Shown: in pieces, positions 1-7,348 of the stretch
Numbering within the stretch: position 1 is the stretch's first letter
Layout of the letters: each line of letters starts with the position of its first letter
Origin: Rhizobium sp. TH2
GTDB taxonomy: Bacteria; Pseudomonadota; Alphaproteobacteria; Rhizobiales; Rhizobiaceae
Direction of reading: 5' to 3'
NCBI RefSeq assembly: GCF_024707525.1
Contig: NZ_CP062231.1
Coordinates: 2,914,001-2,978,000 of the forward strand
Length of the DNA stretch: 64,000 bases
Made by a program: the position numbers and the translations under genes
The notes under the pieces: generated by a model
Seen by the model: only the letters and a program-made list of their open reading frames with translations
Told to the model about the DNA's origin: nothing
Database searches by the model: none

Positions 1-441
1 AGCGAATTCAGGCTGCACCTGAGCAGGCATCGTCACGCCGGCGACATAGCCGCCGGCCGCTCCGATCATCAGCACGATGCAGGCTGCGAGCGGCGCGAAC
101 CATGGCGGCGTCCTGAGCCCAGGACGTTTTTTGAGCCAAGGCGCGAGCTCAACGATATTCTGTTCGGGCGCCTTCTGCGTTCGGGCCTTCAGCGCCCTTG
201 CCTCAGCGTCGCGCTCGATCATCGCATCGACCGATAACCTGAGTCCGGGCGGCACCGGCTCGCTGATCAGAGGCTTCATGGACTGCGCAACCTTGGTACG
301 CGTGGCACGAAACATCTCGACACGCGCCGCGATCGCGGGGCTGCCCGCCATGGCACGCATCACGCGCGCGATCGTGATCTCGTCCGCCTCCCCGTCGGCA
401 AAGGCCATCAATGTCTCATCGTCAAAATCCGCTGTGGTCAT
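1..441 (-). CDS. Anti-sigma factor, membrane-anchored (C-terminus outside window)
   Basis: The frame is open from an ATG at 441 to the window edge, giving 147 residues with no stop. The N-terminus carries the DDETLMAFADGEAD type of motif found at the start of many short anti-sigma factors. A cytoplasmic segment of about 115 residues follows, then one hydrophobic helix at about residues 119-141, so the missing C-terminus should be periplasmic. It starts 5 nt after the stop of the ECF sigma gene, with GAGG just upstream, so the two are translationally coupled. The likely role is to hold the sigma factor at the inner membrane until a signal releases it. No zinc-binding HxxxCxxC motif is seen. 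Family placement is clear from context and motif; the signal is unknown. Confidence 0.75.
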   Translation of the reverse strand, partial: MTTADFDDETLMAFADGEADEITIARVMRAMAGSPAIAARVEMFRATRTKVAQSMKPLISEPVPPGLRLSVDAMIERDAEARALKARTQKAPEQNIVELAPWLKKRPGLRTPPWFAPLAACIVLMIGAAGGYVAGVTMPAQVQPEFA

Positions 442-446
442 CTGCC

Positions 447-977
447 TCAACCTTTCTCATCCGAAGAACGGTCCTTGCCTTGAATTATTCCACTCGCAAT
501 CGCGAGATTTTTCCGGGCTCGCGCCAATCGGCTCATTACTGTACCGATCGGCAGGTCGAGCATGTCGGCAGCGTCCCGGTACGAGAAATCCTCGATGCAG
601 ACCAGAACGAGCACCTCGCGCTGGTCGGCGGAAAGGCTTGCCATCGCCGTGGCCACTTCCTTCAGTTCCATCCGCGCCAGCGCATCGCCTTCGCCGCCGA
701 CGCCGAGGACGGCCGCGTGATTGTCTATTTCCTCGCGCGGACCGGCAGTCCGGATCCGCCGCACCTGGTCGATCCAGAGATTGCGGATGATACGGAATAT
801 CCAGGCATCGAATCGGGTGTCAGGGTCGAAGCTCTCCTGATGCGCAAGCGCACGCTCGCAGGCTGTCTGGACCAGATCGTCGGCGATATCCGGCGAACCG
901 GTGAGCGAGATGGAGAAGCGACGCATATTGGGTAGGAAGCCGATAAGCCGTGCACTGAACGAAATTACCTGAGACAT
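447..977 (-). CDS. ECF-type RNA polymerase sigma factor
   Basis: A 176-residue sigma-70-family protein with only regions 2 and 4. Region 2 shows the DIADDLVQTACERAL and FDAWIFRIIRNLWID motifs that contact core polymerase and the -10 element. Region 4 shows the LSADQREVLVL and SYRDAADMLDLPIGTVMSRL helix-turn-helix that reads the -35 element. The open frame runs upstream to 1031, but the ATG at 977 has a strong AGGAGGT 5-6 nt before it, so I chose that start. It is followed by the anti-sigma gene and faces a secreted subtilase across about 100 bp. That arrangement suggests the protease is a target or part of the signalling circuit (inference). Confidence 0.9.
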   Translation of the reverse strand: MSQVISFSARLIGFLPNMRRFSISLTGSPDIADDLVQTACERALAHQESFDPDTRFDAWIFRIIRNLWIDQVRRIRTAGPREEIDNHAAVLGVGGEGDALARMELKEVATAMASLSADQREVLVLVCIEDFSYRDAADMLDLPIGTVMSRLARARKNLAIASGIIQGKDRSSDEKG

Positions 978-1081
978 GGCTACCTCCTCCGCCAGATTCT
1001 TTGCGCTCTCACGGAATAAATCGTCTGCCACAACGTTTGACCGGAACAGCTGTCCCTCAAGCCTGACCGGTTGAACGCATC

Positions 1082-2407
1082 ATGACCAAATCTAGCAAAC
1101 TTTGGAATAGCGTGATCGCAATGCTGGCAGCGGTCGCCTTCACGATGACCGATTTCGACGAGCCTGGCATGACGCCCTCGATCAGCTCGGCTTACGCCGA
1201 CGATGATGGCGGCGGTGGCGGCAGGGGTGGCGGACGCAACCGCGATCGTGGCGAACGCATCGACGATGACCGCCCGGCGATCTTCGAACTCTTCCGCAAG
1301 CGCCGACCGCGTCAGCGGCGTGCTTCGCGCGCCGAGACGCGTCCTGCGCAATACGAGCCGGGCATGCTGATCGCGAGCGGTCTCAGCGACGATACGATCG
1401 CGACGCTCACTGCGGGCGGCTACCGGATCGTCGAGCGCCACCGCCTGGCGCTTGAAGACACCGACATCGTCAAGCTCCAGGTTCCGCGTCGCATGACGCT
1501 CAATGCCGCGCGGCTGGCGGTGCGCGCGGTCGCACCAGCCGCACTGGTCGATTTCAATCACTACTACCGGCCGGACGCCCGGCAATGCATCGGCGAGCGC
1601 TGCCTCGTCCGCCATATCGCGGGTTGGCCAGAGGACTCGAACTCGCTCCGGTGCGGCCCGGCCCAACCGATCGGCCTTATCGACACGCAGATCAACACGG
1701 CGCATCCCTCGCTCGCCGCAAGCCGCATCACATCCATGCCCCTGATAGAGGGAGAAGCGGAGCGCTCTGGTGCCAAGCATGGCACGGCGGTGGCGGCCCT
1801 TCTCGTCGGCAAGGGCGACGTGACGGGTTTGCTGCCTGGTTGGGAACTGATTGCTGTCGATGCTTTCCGCAAAGGCGATATCGCCGCCGGCCTCGATCTC
1901 GTGCGGGCCATCGATATCCTGGCATCCCGTGAAATCGGCGTCATCAACATGAGCCTTTCGGGGCCGGACAATGCGCTTCTGCACAAGGTCATTGCCGATG
2001 CGCAGGCCCGGGAGATCGTTCTCGTTGCCGCAGCCGGCAATGACGGCCCGCGCGCCAAGCCGGTTTATCCGGCTGCCTACCCTAATGTGATCGCCGTGAC
2101 CGCCGTGGACCATAACAAACGGATCTACCGGCGCGCGGCGCAGGGCGGCCATATCGATATCGCGGCGCCCGGCGTGAATGTCTGGACCGCAGCCTCCGTC
2201 AGCGGGCAGCGACCGCGCAACGGCACATCCTTCGCCGCGCCCTTCGTCACCGCCGCCGTAGCGCTGATCAAGGCGAACAATCCCGGCTTCTCCAACGAAG
2301 AGGTTCGTATCGTGCTCGAAAACCAGACCGACGATCTCGGCACACCGGGCCGCGACGATGTGTTCGGCTGGGGATTGCTCGACATAAGCGGCCTCTGCCG
2401 GAGTTGA
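1082..2407 (+). CDS. Exported subtilisin-like (S8) serine protease
   Basis: A 441-residue protein with a hydrophobic N-terminal segment (residues 8-22), a Gly-rich then Arg-rich low-complexity stretch (about 40-90), and a subtilase domain. Catalytic residues are visible: Asp201 in LIDTQIN, His233 in KHGTAVAALL, oxyanion Asn320 in AAAGND and Ser383 in NGTSFAAP. The region between the basic stretch and residue 195 may act as a prodomain. It is divergent from the ECF sigma/anti-sigma pair, so regulation by that sigma factor is likely but I could not find a convincing promoter. It could act on envelope proteins, including the anti-sigma factor itself; that is speculation. The ribosome binding site is weak. 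Confidence 0.85.
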   Translation: MTKSSKLWNSVIAMLAAVAFTMTDFDEPGMTPSISSAYADDDGGGGGRGGGRNRDRGERIDDDRPAIFELFRKRRPRQRRASRAETRPAQYEPGMLIASGLSDDTIATLTAGGYRIVERHRLALEDTDIVKLQVPRRMTLNAARLAVRAVAPAALVDFNHYYRPDARQCIGERCLVRHIAGWPEDSNSLRCGPAQPIGLIDTQINTAHPSLAASRITSMPLIEGEAERSGAKHGTAVAALLVGKGDVTGLLPGWELIAVDAFRKGDIAAGLDLVRAIDILASREIGVINMSLSGPDNALLHKVIADAQAREIVLVAAAGNDGPRAKPVYPAAYPNVIAVTAVDHNKRIYRRAAQGGHIDIAAPGVNVWTAASVSGQRPRNGTSFAAPFVTAAVALIKANNPGFSNEEVRIVLENQTDDLGTPGRDDVFGWGLLDISGLCRS

Positions 2408-2411
2408 AGTG

Positions 2412-2693
2412 TCAGCGCGCATGCTGGATCAACCCGAAATCTTCGAACTCGGCAAATATCTCATCCACATCCATGGCGATGCGCCGGGCCGGAACACCCG
2501 GAAAGGCCTGCTTCAATATCCGCTTGGTCTCGGCAATTGAAGCCGGCGTCTGCAATAACGACCAGATTCCCGCGCCGATTGGCGCCAGCGCATGGATCGC
2601 CTTGCCCTCCTGATCGATAAGGAAAAGAACGTCGTCCACACGCTCCTCGCGCACAGAACGATAGCGGACGAATTGCCGGCTAGGCGCTGGCAT
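2412..2693 (-). CDS. PqqD-like peptide-binding protein
   Basis: A 93-residue protein resembling the PqqD/RRE fold: an N-terminal strand pair followed by FLIDQEGKAIHALAPIGAGIW and a helical C-terminus with FEDFGLI. In RiPP pathways PqqD-type domains grip the leader of a precursor peptide and present it to the modifying enzyme (family knowledge). The open frame extends upstream inside the kinase gene, but the ATG at 2693 fits the family length. The gene overlaps the end of the HprK-like gene by 14 nt, which implies translational coupling. Its neighbours are that kinase and a small exported Arg/Ser-repeat peptide. A role as the adaptor between the two is inference; many free-standing PqqD homologues have no known partner. 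Confidence 0.75.
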   Translation of the reverse strand: MPAPSRQFVRYRSVREERVDDVLFLIDQEGKAIHALAPIGAGIWSLLQTPASIAETKRILKQAFPGVPARRIAMDVDEIFAEFEDFGLIQHAR

Positions 2694-3573
2694 GTTCCCT
2701 CTCCCTTGCTGGATTCGACGCATCGCCGAACGTTTTGGCGAGAAGAGCCACCGCCTCCTCGGGATCCGAATAGGCCAGCACGCGGCAATCCGCGGCGCGG
2801 ACCAGCGTTCTGAAGCAATCGAATATGCGTCCGGGATCACCGAGCGCGCCGAAATTGCGATCGATCAGCGCCTTTAGCGCAGCGCTGTCGGGCGCATGCG
2901 AAATTGACGCCTTCATACCCTTGCGGCGATCGAGGATCACCACGCCGCCGATAGGGAAACGCTCACCATAGGGAGCGATCTGCCCTTCGATGAGGGAAAC
3001 ATATCGCCAGCGCTTGTCGGAAAGCCCGGCTTGGCGGCCGATAAAATCCACGAAACCCGGTCCGAAGGATGGGTGAAGCGGCAGCCGCATGCGCGGTAAC
3101 AGGCCCAACGCGATGGCTTCGCTCGTGCCTCCATCGATCGCCACGACATCGTCGCCCAGCAATCGAAAACCGCTCTGCACGCAATGAAGCGCCAGCGTGC
3201 TTTTTCCGGCCTTTTGAATAGCGGGAAAGAGCACAGCCTTGCCGCCGAACTCCACAGCCGCCATGTGGACGCAGAAATGCGCCGGGTTCCGGTCGGTAAA
3301 CCAATCGATGAATTCATAATGAAAATCGCAGACCGCTTCCATCAGGTCGAGGCTTGGATTGTCATCGCGGCGATTGCGACCCTTGAGCCAGGGCGTGTTC
3401 CAATCGTAGATGCCTCCCGCCCGGCAGAATGTGACATAGGCGGGAATGGCCGGATCGTGAGGCACTTCGCTCACCTCCCAACCCCGCAGGATGGATGCGA
3501 ATCCCTTCGCAACCTCTCGGCAGTCGACGAAATCGACCGGCTCGCCGTAAATCTCGAAGCGATGGATGGTCAT
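2680..3573 (-). CDS. HprK-related serine kinase-like protein
   Basis: A 297-residue protein with the C-terminal half of HPr kinase/phosphorylase. It shows VHMAAVEFGGKAVLF (residues 102-116), a degenerate Walker A ending AGKSTL (122-127) and LLGDD (138-142), which supplies the paired acidic residues. The N-terminal 90 residues are not the usual HprK N-domain. No PTS HPr gene is nearby. Instead it lies between an exported Arg-Ser repeat peptide (73 bp upstream) and a PqqD-like gene that overlaps its end. HprK homologues in some lasso-peptide clusters phosphorylate a C-terminal serine of the precursor (family knowledge), which makes the repeat peptide a natural candidate substrate. The activity is untested, and a nucleotide-binding but non-kinase role is possible. 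Confidence 0.75.
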   Translation of the reverse strand: MTIHRFEIYGEPVDFVDCREVAKGFASILRGWEVSEVPHDPAIPAYVTFCRAGGIYDWNTPWLKGRNRRDDNPSLDLMEAVCDFHYEFIDWFTDRNPAHFCVHMAAVEFGGKAVLFPAIQKAGKSTLALHCVQSGFRLLGDDVVAIDGGTSEAIALGLLPRMRLPLHPSFGPGFVDFIGRQAGLSDKRWRYVSLIEGQIAPYGERFPIGGVVILDRRKGMKASISHAPDSAALKALIDRNFGALGDPGRIFDCFRTLVRAADCRVLAYSDPEEAVALLAKTFGDASNPAREREHASA

Positions 3574-3600
3574 CTCTGAAACTCGTCTTGACGAAGAAAT

Positions 3601-3624
3601 CGCGGCCGGTCGCGACCGGCCGCG
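3601..3624 (-). terminator. Perfect 24-nt GC palindrome in the cassette spacer
   Basis: Bases 3601-3624 form a perfect self-complementary sequence centred on TCGCGA, able to fold as a strong GC hairpin. On the minus strand it follows the stop of the Arg-Ser repeat peptide gene and is followed by ATTTCTT, only weakly U-rich. It sits 28 nt upstream of the HprK-like start. It may work as a leaky terminator or mRNA stabiliser that makes the peptide transcript more abundant than the kinase transcript. A palindromic protein-binding site is the alternative. Confidence 0.55.
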
Positions 3625-3646
3625 TCTGTCTCACGTGCAGCAGCTA

Positions 3647-3910
3647 TCAGCTGCGGCGGGAACGCCTGCTGCGCCGCGACCGTCTCGACCTCTTCGATCG
3701 CCTGCTGCGCCGGCCCTTGCCGGTGTTCTTGCCCGACTTCTTGCCGGAACCGCCGCGCCTACCTGCTTCCGCCTCGCTCAGCGTCAGCAGAGCAGGTGCC
3801 GCATAGACCGCGACAGTCGCAAGTCCAAGCTTCAGAAGGGCCGAGCGGCGGGACAGCGAAATCTGCTCGCCGTCGGTCGTCTCGATATCCGGGTTCTTCT
3901 TGTCAGTCAT
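3647..3910 (-). CDS. Small exported Arg/Ser-repeat peptide, possible modified-peptide precursor
   Basis: An 87-residue protein in three parts. Residues 1-19 are an acidic, polar leader. Residues 20-49 are a twin-arginine-like signal (SRRSALLK, hydrophobic core, cleavage expected after AEA). The last 38 residues are a very basic tail, with a Gly/Lys/Ser spacer and then seven triplets (RRS, RRS, KRS and four RRS) ending exactly at the stop codon. The triplets use different synonymous codons (AGC, TCC, TCG; CGC, CGT, AGG, CGG, AGA), so the repeat is kept at protein level and is not a recent DNA slippage. The ATG at 3910 has GGAAGGA upstream; a longer frame to 3979 lacks this. It is followed by the HprK-like and PqqD-like genes. 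I do not recognise a named family. Confidence 0.7.
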   Translation of the reverse strand: MTDKKNPDIETTDGEQISLSRRSALLKLGLATVAVYAAPALLTLSEAEAGRRGGSGKKSGKNTGKGRRSRRSKRSRRSRRSRRSRRS

Positions 3911-4117
3911 CTTCTGTCCTTCCAATCGATTTTCGGCGCATTTGGATTTGCACCCAGTTGTCGTGTGGACGCTGGCCAACTGGCCAGCTATTGACGAGAA
4001 GCGGCCTGGAAACCCCCGGGGTTCGCGTTTCCACGCTGCTTTCGAGGGGAAGAACGGAAGATCGCGTGCCTTATTCCCCGCACGCGGAGAAAAAATGTCA
4101 GGAAGATTGTGGGTGGC

Positions 4118-5548
4118 TCAGCCGGCTTTGCGAACCGGGCTGATTGAAATGGCGGCACAGCCTGCCGACAACAGTGCAAGCACGGCAGCGCCGGCCATGA
4201 CGATGGCATACGCGGACTGCAGAGATGCCGCATCGATCTCGGTGAGATCGGCGCCGCCGAACGCCAGCCCGATCGCGGCCACCGCAAGGAGGCCGCCACC
4301 GCGCGCAGCCGCATTGTTGATCCCCGAACTGGTGCCGCTCGCTTCTTCCGGCGTGCCGTCGAAGATCGCCGCCGTCAAGGGTGGAATGCTGATCGTCATG
4401 CCAAGACCGGAGAGGAGCAGGCCGGGAAATGCACCGATCCAGTAGCTCTCAATGTGCCCCGTCAGGGCGAGGATACCGAATCCGGTCGCGGCGAGCGCCG
4501 GTCCTGCGATCAGCGGCGTCCGCTTGCCTAGCTTGCCAGAAAGGCCGCCTGCCCAGCGCGAACCGAGCCCGATGATTACCGAGAACGGCAACAGTGCGGC
4601 ACCAGCGGCCGTGGCGCTATAGCCATGCACCTTGACCAGCAGGAAGGGTAGAATGAAAAGCGCTCCACTGAGTGCGGCATAAAGCAGGACGGTGACCGCA
4701 TTGGCGCCCGAAAAATTCGGGTTCTTGAACAGCGACAGAGGCATTATCGGCGCCTTCGACCGGCTCTCCACGACGAGGAACAAGATGCCCGCGACGATCG
4801 ACGCTCCAAGCGTGGCGAGGCCCGTCGCGGCGCTTCCGTCGCCGAGCGCCACCAGACCGTAGCTGAACAACCCGAGCGTCAGGACCGCTAGCGCCGAGCC
4901 CGCCCAATCCAGGCGCTTCGGTTTCTCGGGTCGGCGGTCGGCAGGCAGTTTCAATGCGAGCACCAGCGCAAGAAGCGCGATCGGCGGATTGATGAAGAAT
5001 ATCGAGCGCCAGCCTATCACATCCACCAGCCAGCCGCCGAGCGGCGGGCCAAGCGCGGTCAACAGGCCGGCGGACGCAGCCCATATGCCAATCGCGCGAT
5101 CGCGTTCCGCCTCCGGATAGGCGGCGCCGATAATCGCAAGGCTCGTAGGCATGAGCAGTGCCGCGCCCGCGCCCTGGGCCAGCCGCGCCCAGACCAGCAT
5201 CCCGGCACTCGGCGCCATGCCGCACCAGAAAGAGGCAGCGGCAAACAGGATAAGCCCGAGGATGAAGATCCGCCTCCGTCCATAACGATCGCCAAGCGAA
5301 CCACCGAGCAGTATGAGGCTAGCGAGCGTCAGCATGTATCCGTTGACGACCCATTGCATGGTTGCAAGGTTCGATTGCAGCGACGACTGCATTGCCGGCA
5401 ATGCGACATTCACCACCGATCCATCGATGAAGCCCATGCTGGAGCCAAGGATTGTAACCGGCAGAACCCAGCGGAGAACGGCCGGCGAAACAATGGGCGG
5501 CGGAGCGGAATCCGACGCTTCGCCAGGTGCGGATGCTGATTTATCCAT
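4118..5548 (-). CDS. MFS drug:H+ antiporter, 14-helix DHA2 (EmrB/QacA) type
   Basis: A 476-residue inner-membrane protein with about 14 hydrophobic helices. It has the DHA2 signatures SVVNVALPAMQ in helix 1, the motif-A loop GDRYGRRRIFI after helix 2, and the GPPLGGWLVD antiporter motif C in helix 5. Such proteins export drugs, dyes or toxic metabolites using the proton gradient. It is transcribed alone; about 200 bp separates it from the Arg-Ser peptide gene downstream, and no regulator gene or EmrA-like partner is adjacent. The substrate cannot be told from the sequence. Export of the neighbouring peptide is unlikely, as that carries its own signal. Confidence 0.85.
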   Translation of the reverse strand: MDKSASAPGEASDSAPPPIVSPAVLRWVLPVTILGSSMGFIDGSVVNVALPAMQSSLQSNLATMQWVVNGYMLTLASLILLGGSLGDRYGRRRIFILGLILFAAASFWCGMAPSAGMLVWARLAQGAGAALLMPTSLAIIGAAYPEAERDRAIGIWAASAGLLTALGPPLGGWLVDVIGWRSIFFINPPIALLALVLALKLPADRRPEKPKRLDWAGSALAVLTLGLFSYGLVALGDGSAATGLATLGASIVAGILFLVVESRSKAPIMPLSLFKNPNFSGANAVTVLLYAALSGALFILPFLLVKVHGYSATAAGAALLPFSVIIGLGSRWAGGLSGKLGKRTPLIAGPALAATGFGILALTGHIESYWIGAFPGLLLSGLGMTISIPPLTAAIFDGTPEEASGTSSGINNAAARGGGLLAVAAIGLAFGGADLTEIDAASLQSAYAIVMAGAAVLALLSAGCAAISISPVRKAG

Positions 5549-5781
5549 GGATGTCTTTCAGGTGGGCCCGAGTCCCGTAGGTCTCGACCTCTAGCTACCA
5601 TCCAGATTGCAGCGACGGCAAGCGGGCTTGCCCCGTTCGGCGCAAGGTTTCGTTCGGCGCCAGACCCAGTTGCAGGCAGCGCACCCGGGTTCAAAACCGG
5701 GATCAACATTAATTGAGTGTCCCGGGCCTGAATGCCGCCTTAGAGTTCGGGCAACCGTATCGAAACGGAGACCGAATCCAG

Positions 5782-7335
5782 ATGAAGCTTCGCGCATTGC
5801 TGCCCCTGGTCGTCACGGCGACCGCACTTATGCTCACGCCGGCCTACGCCGAGAACGCGCGGGATGGCGCGTCGGCCAACGCTGAGACGAAGCGGGACAG
5901 TGCGCCGGCGTATGCTGGGACGGCACGGGATAACACGCCCGCCGAGGGAGTACTCAAACTCCTGCCGGCCAATGCCGAGACCAGCCACGTCCTGAAGACC
6001 GCAAAACGCGAAATCGCCTACATCGCGACAGCGGGCACGCTCGATCTCTTCGGCCAGGACGGCAAGATTTCGGCCAAGATTTTCTACACCGCCTATGTGG
6101 CGAAGGATTCCACCGGCAAGCGTCCCCTCACCTTCGCCTTCAATGGCGGGCCGGGCGCCGCCTCCGCCTACCTTCATCTCGGCCTGGTCGGACCGCGCGT
6201 TCTCGATTTCGGCCCCGGCAACGACGATGGCGCGACACCTGAGTTGAAAGATAATCCCGACAGCTGGCTCGACTTCACCGACCTCGTCCTGATCGACCCG
6301 GTCGGCACCGGCTGGAGCCGGGCCGCAAACAATTCCGACAATTTCTACAGCGTCAGGCAGGACGCCGAGACGATTGCCAAGGTCATCGCACTCTACACCC
6401 AGCACAACAACCGCACTTCCGCGCCAAAATATCTGCTCGGCGAAAGCTATGGTGGCTTCCGTGCGGCCAAGGTCGGAATGGCGCTGAAAAACACTCAGGG
6501 CATGCTGATCTCCGGCATCATCATGGTCTCGCCGCTGATCGAAGCACGGCTGATTTTCGGTGCAACCGATTATCCGCTTGGCGCCGCATTGCAGCTTCCA
6601 TCCATCGCTGCGGCGGAACTCGAACGCACAAACACATTCAGCCCCGAAGCTGTCGCCAAGGCCGAACACTATGCGATGACCGACTACATGGTCTCGCTGG
6701 CCGGCGCGACGCCATCCGGACCGGACGGCGATGCGTTCTATTCGAAACTCGCCGAAATGACCGGCATTGACCGTGACAAGATCGTCCGGGCCGGCGGCTT
6801 CGTCGGCGACGTTTTCTCGAAAACCGAAGACGGCCGGATCGCAAGCCCTTATGACGCAGGCTACACGGCACCGGATGCCTATCCGGAAACGCCGCTGGAC
6901 CGCTCCGATGACCCGGTGCTCGATGGCTTCACCCGTGCATATGGTTCAGTCTTTGCCGGTTACGCCCGCAACGAACTCAACTATGCCTGCGATATGACCT
7001 ACAACCTGCTGTCGCTCGATGTGAACCGCCGCTGGAACTGGGGCGAAGGACGCGAGAGCTCCCGCGCCGATGCCGGCGCCTCGAAAGATATCCGCGACCT
7101 CCTGTCCGCCATTCCAAGCTTCAGGCTGATGGTGATGCACGGTTACAGCGACGTGCTGACGCCCTACGGCGCCAGCCGCTACGTGCTCGACCACCTGCCC
7201 CCGACACTCGCCAAAGGGCGGACGGAACTCACCAAGTATCGCGGCGGGCACATGTTCTACACGCGGGCTGATTCACGGACCGAGGCGAGCCGGGATGCGC
7301 GGGCGTTCTATGCGGGCGGCGCCAGCACGGAATAG
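5782..7335 (+). CDS. Secreted serine carboxypeptidase, S10 family
   Basis: A 517-residue exported peptidase. The chosen ATG at 5782 begins a classical signal peptide (cleavage after AYA, residue 23); the frame starts at 5713, but that would bury the signal. Family motifs are NGGPGAASAYLH (oxyanion region, 121-132), the nucleophile Ser222 in GESYGGFR, a late Asp in GYSDVLTPYGA and a His in RGGHMFYTR. Residues 24-55 are a short Ala/Asp/Thr-rich linker in which an A-x-(A/T)-x-R-D unit recurs three times. S10 enzymes remove C-terminal residues from peptides at acidic pH. It stands alone; its 3' end converges with the RTX gene across 13 bp. Confidence 0.85.
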   Translation: MKLRALLPLVVTATALMLTPAYAENARDGASANAETKRDSAPAYAGTARDNTPAEGVLKLLPANAETSHVLKTAKREIAYIATAGTLDLFGQDGKISAKIFYTAYVAKDSTGKRPLTFAFNGGPGAASAYLHLGLVGPRVLDFGPGNDDGATPELKDNPDSWLDFTDLVLIDPVGTGWSRAANNSDNFYSVRQDAETIAKVIALYTQHNNRTSAPKYLLGESYGGFRAAKVGMALKNTQGMLISGIIMVSPLIEARLIFGATDYPLGAALQLPSIAAAELERTNTFSPEAVAKAEHYAMTDYMVSLAGATPSGPDGDAFYSKLAEMTGIDRDKIVRAGGFVGDVFSKTEDGRIASPYDAGYTAPDAYPETPLDRSDDPVLDGFTRAYGSVFAGYARNELNYACDMTYNLLSLDVNRRWNWGEGRESSRADAGASKDIRDLLSAIPSFRLMVMHGYSDVLTPYGASRYVLDHLPPTLAKGRTELTKYRGGHMFYTRADSRTEASRDARAFYAGGASTE

Positions 7336-7348
7336 CAACCTCGTTGCG

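Noticed and set aside
1043..1072. GGAAC...CGGTT before the subtilase as an EcfG promoter
   Set aside because: The spacing is 20 nt, too long for the GGAAC-N16/17-CGTT consensus.
980..2422. Long minus-strand open frame antisense to the subtilase gene
   Set aside because: The plus strand encodes the subtilase with all catalytic motifs. The minus frame has biased composition and no motifs, and is a shadow caused by high GC content.
3647..3709. RRS triplets as a simple tandem DNA repeat
   Set aside because: The codons differ from triplet to triplet, so it is not a plain microsatellite; it is treated as a protein-level repeat.
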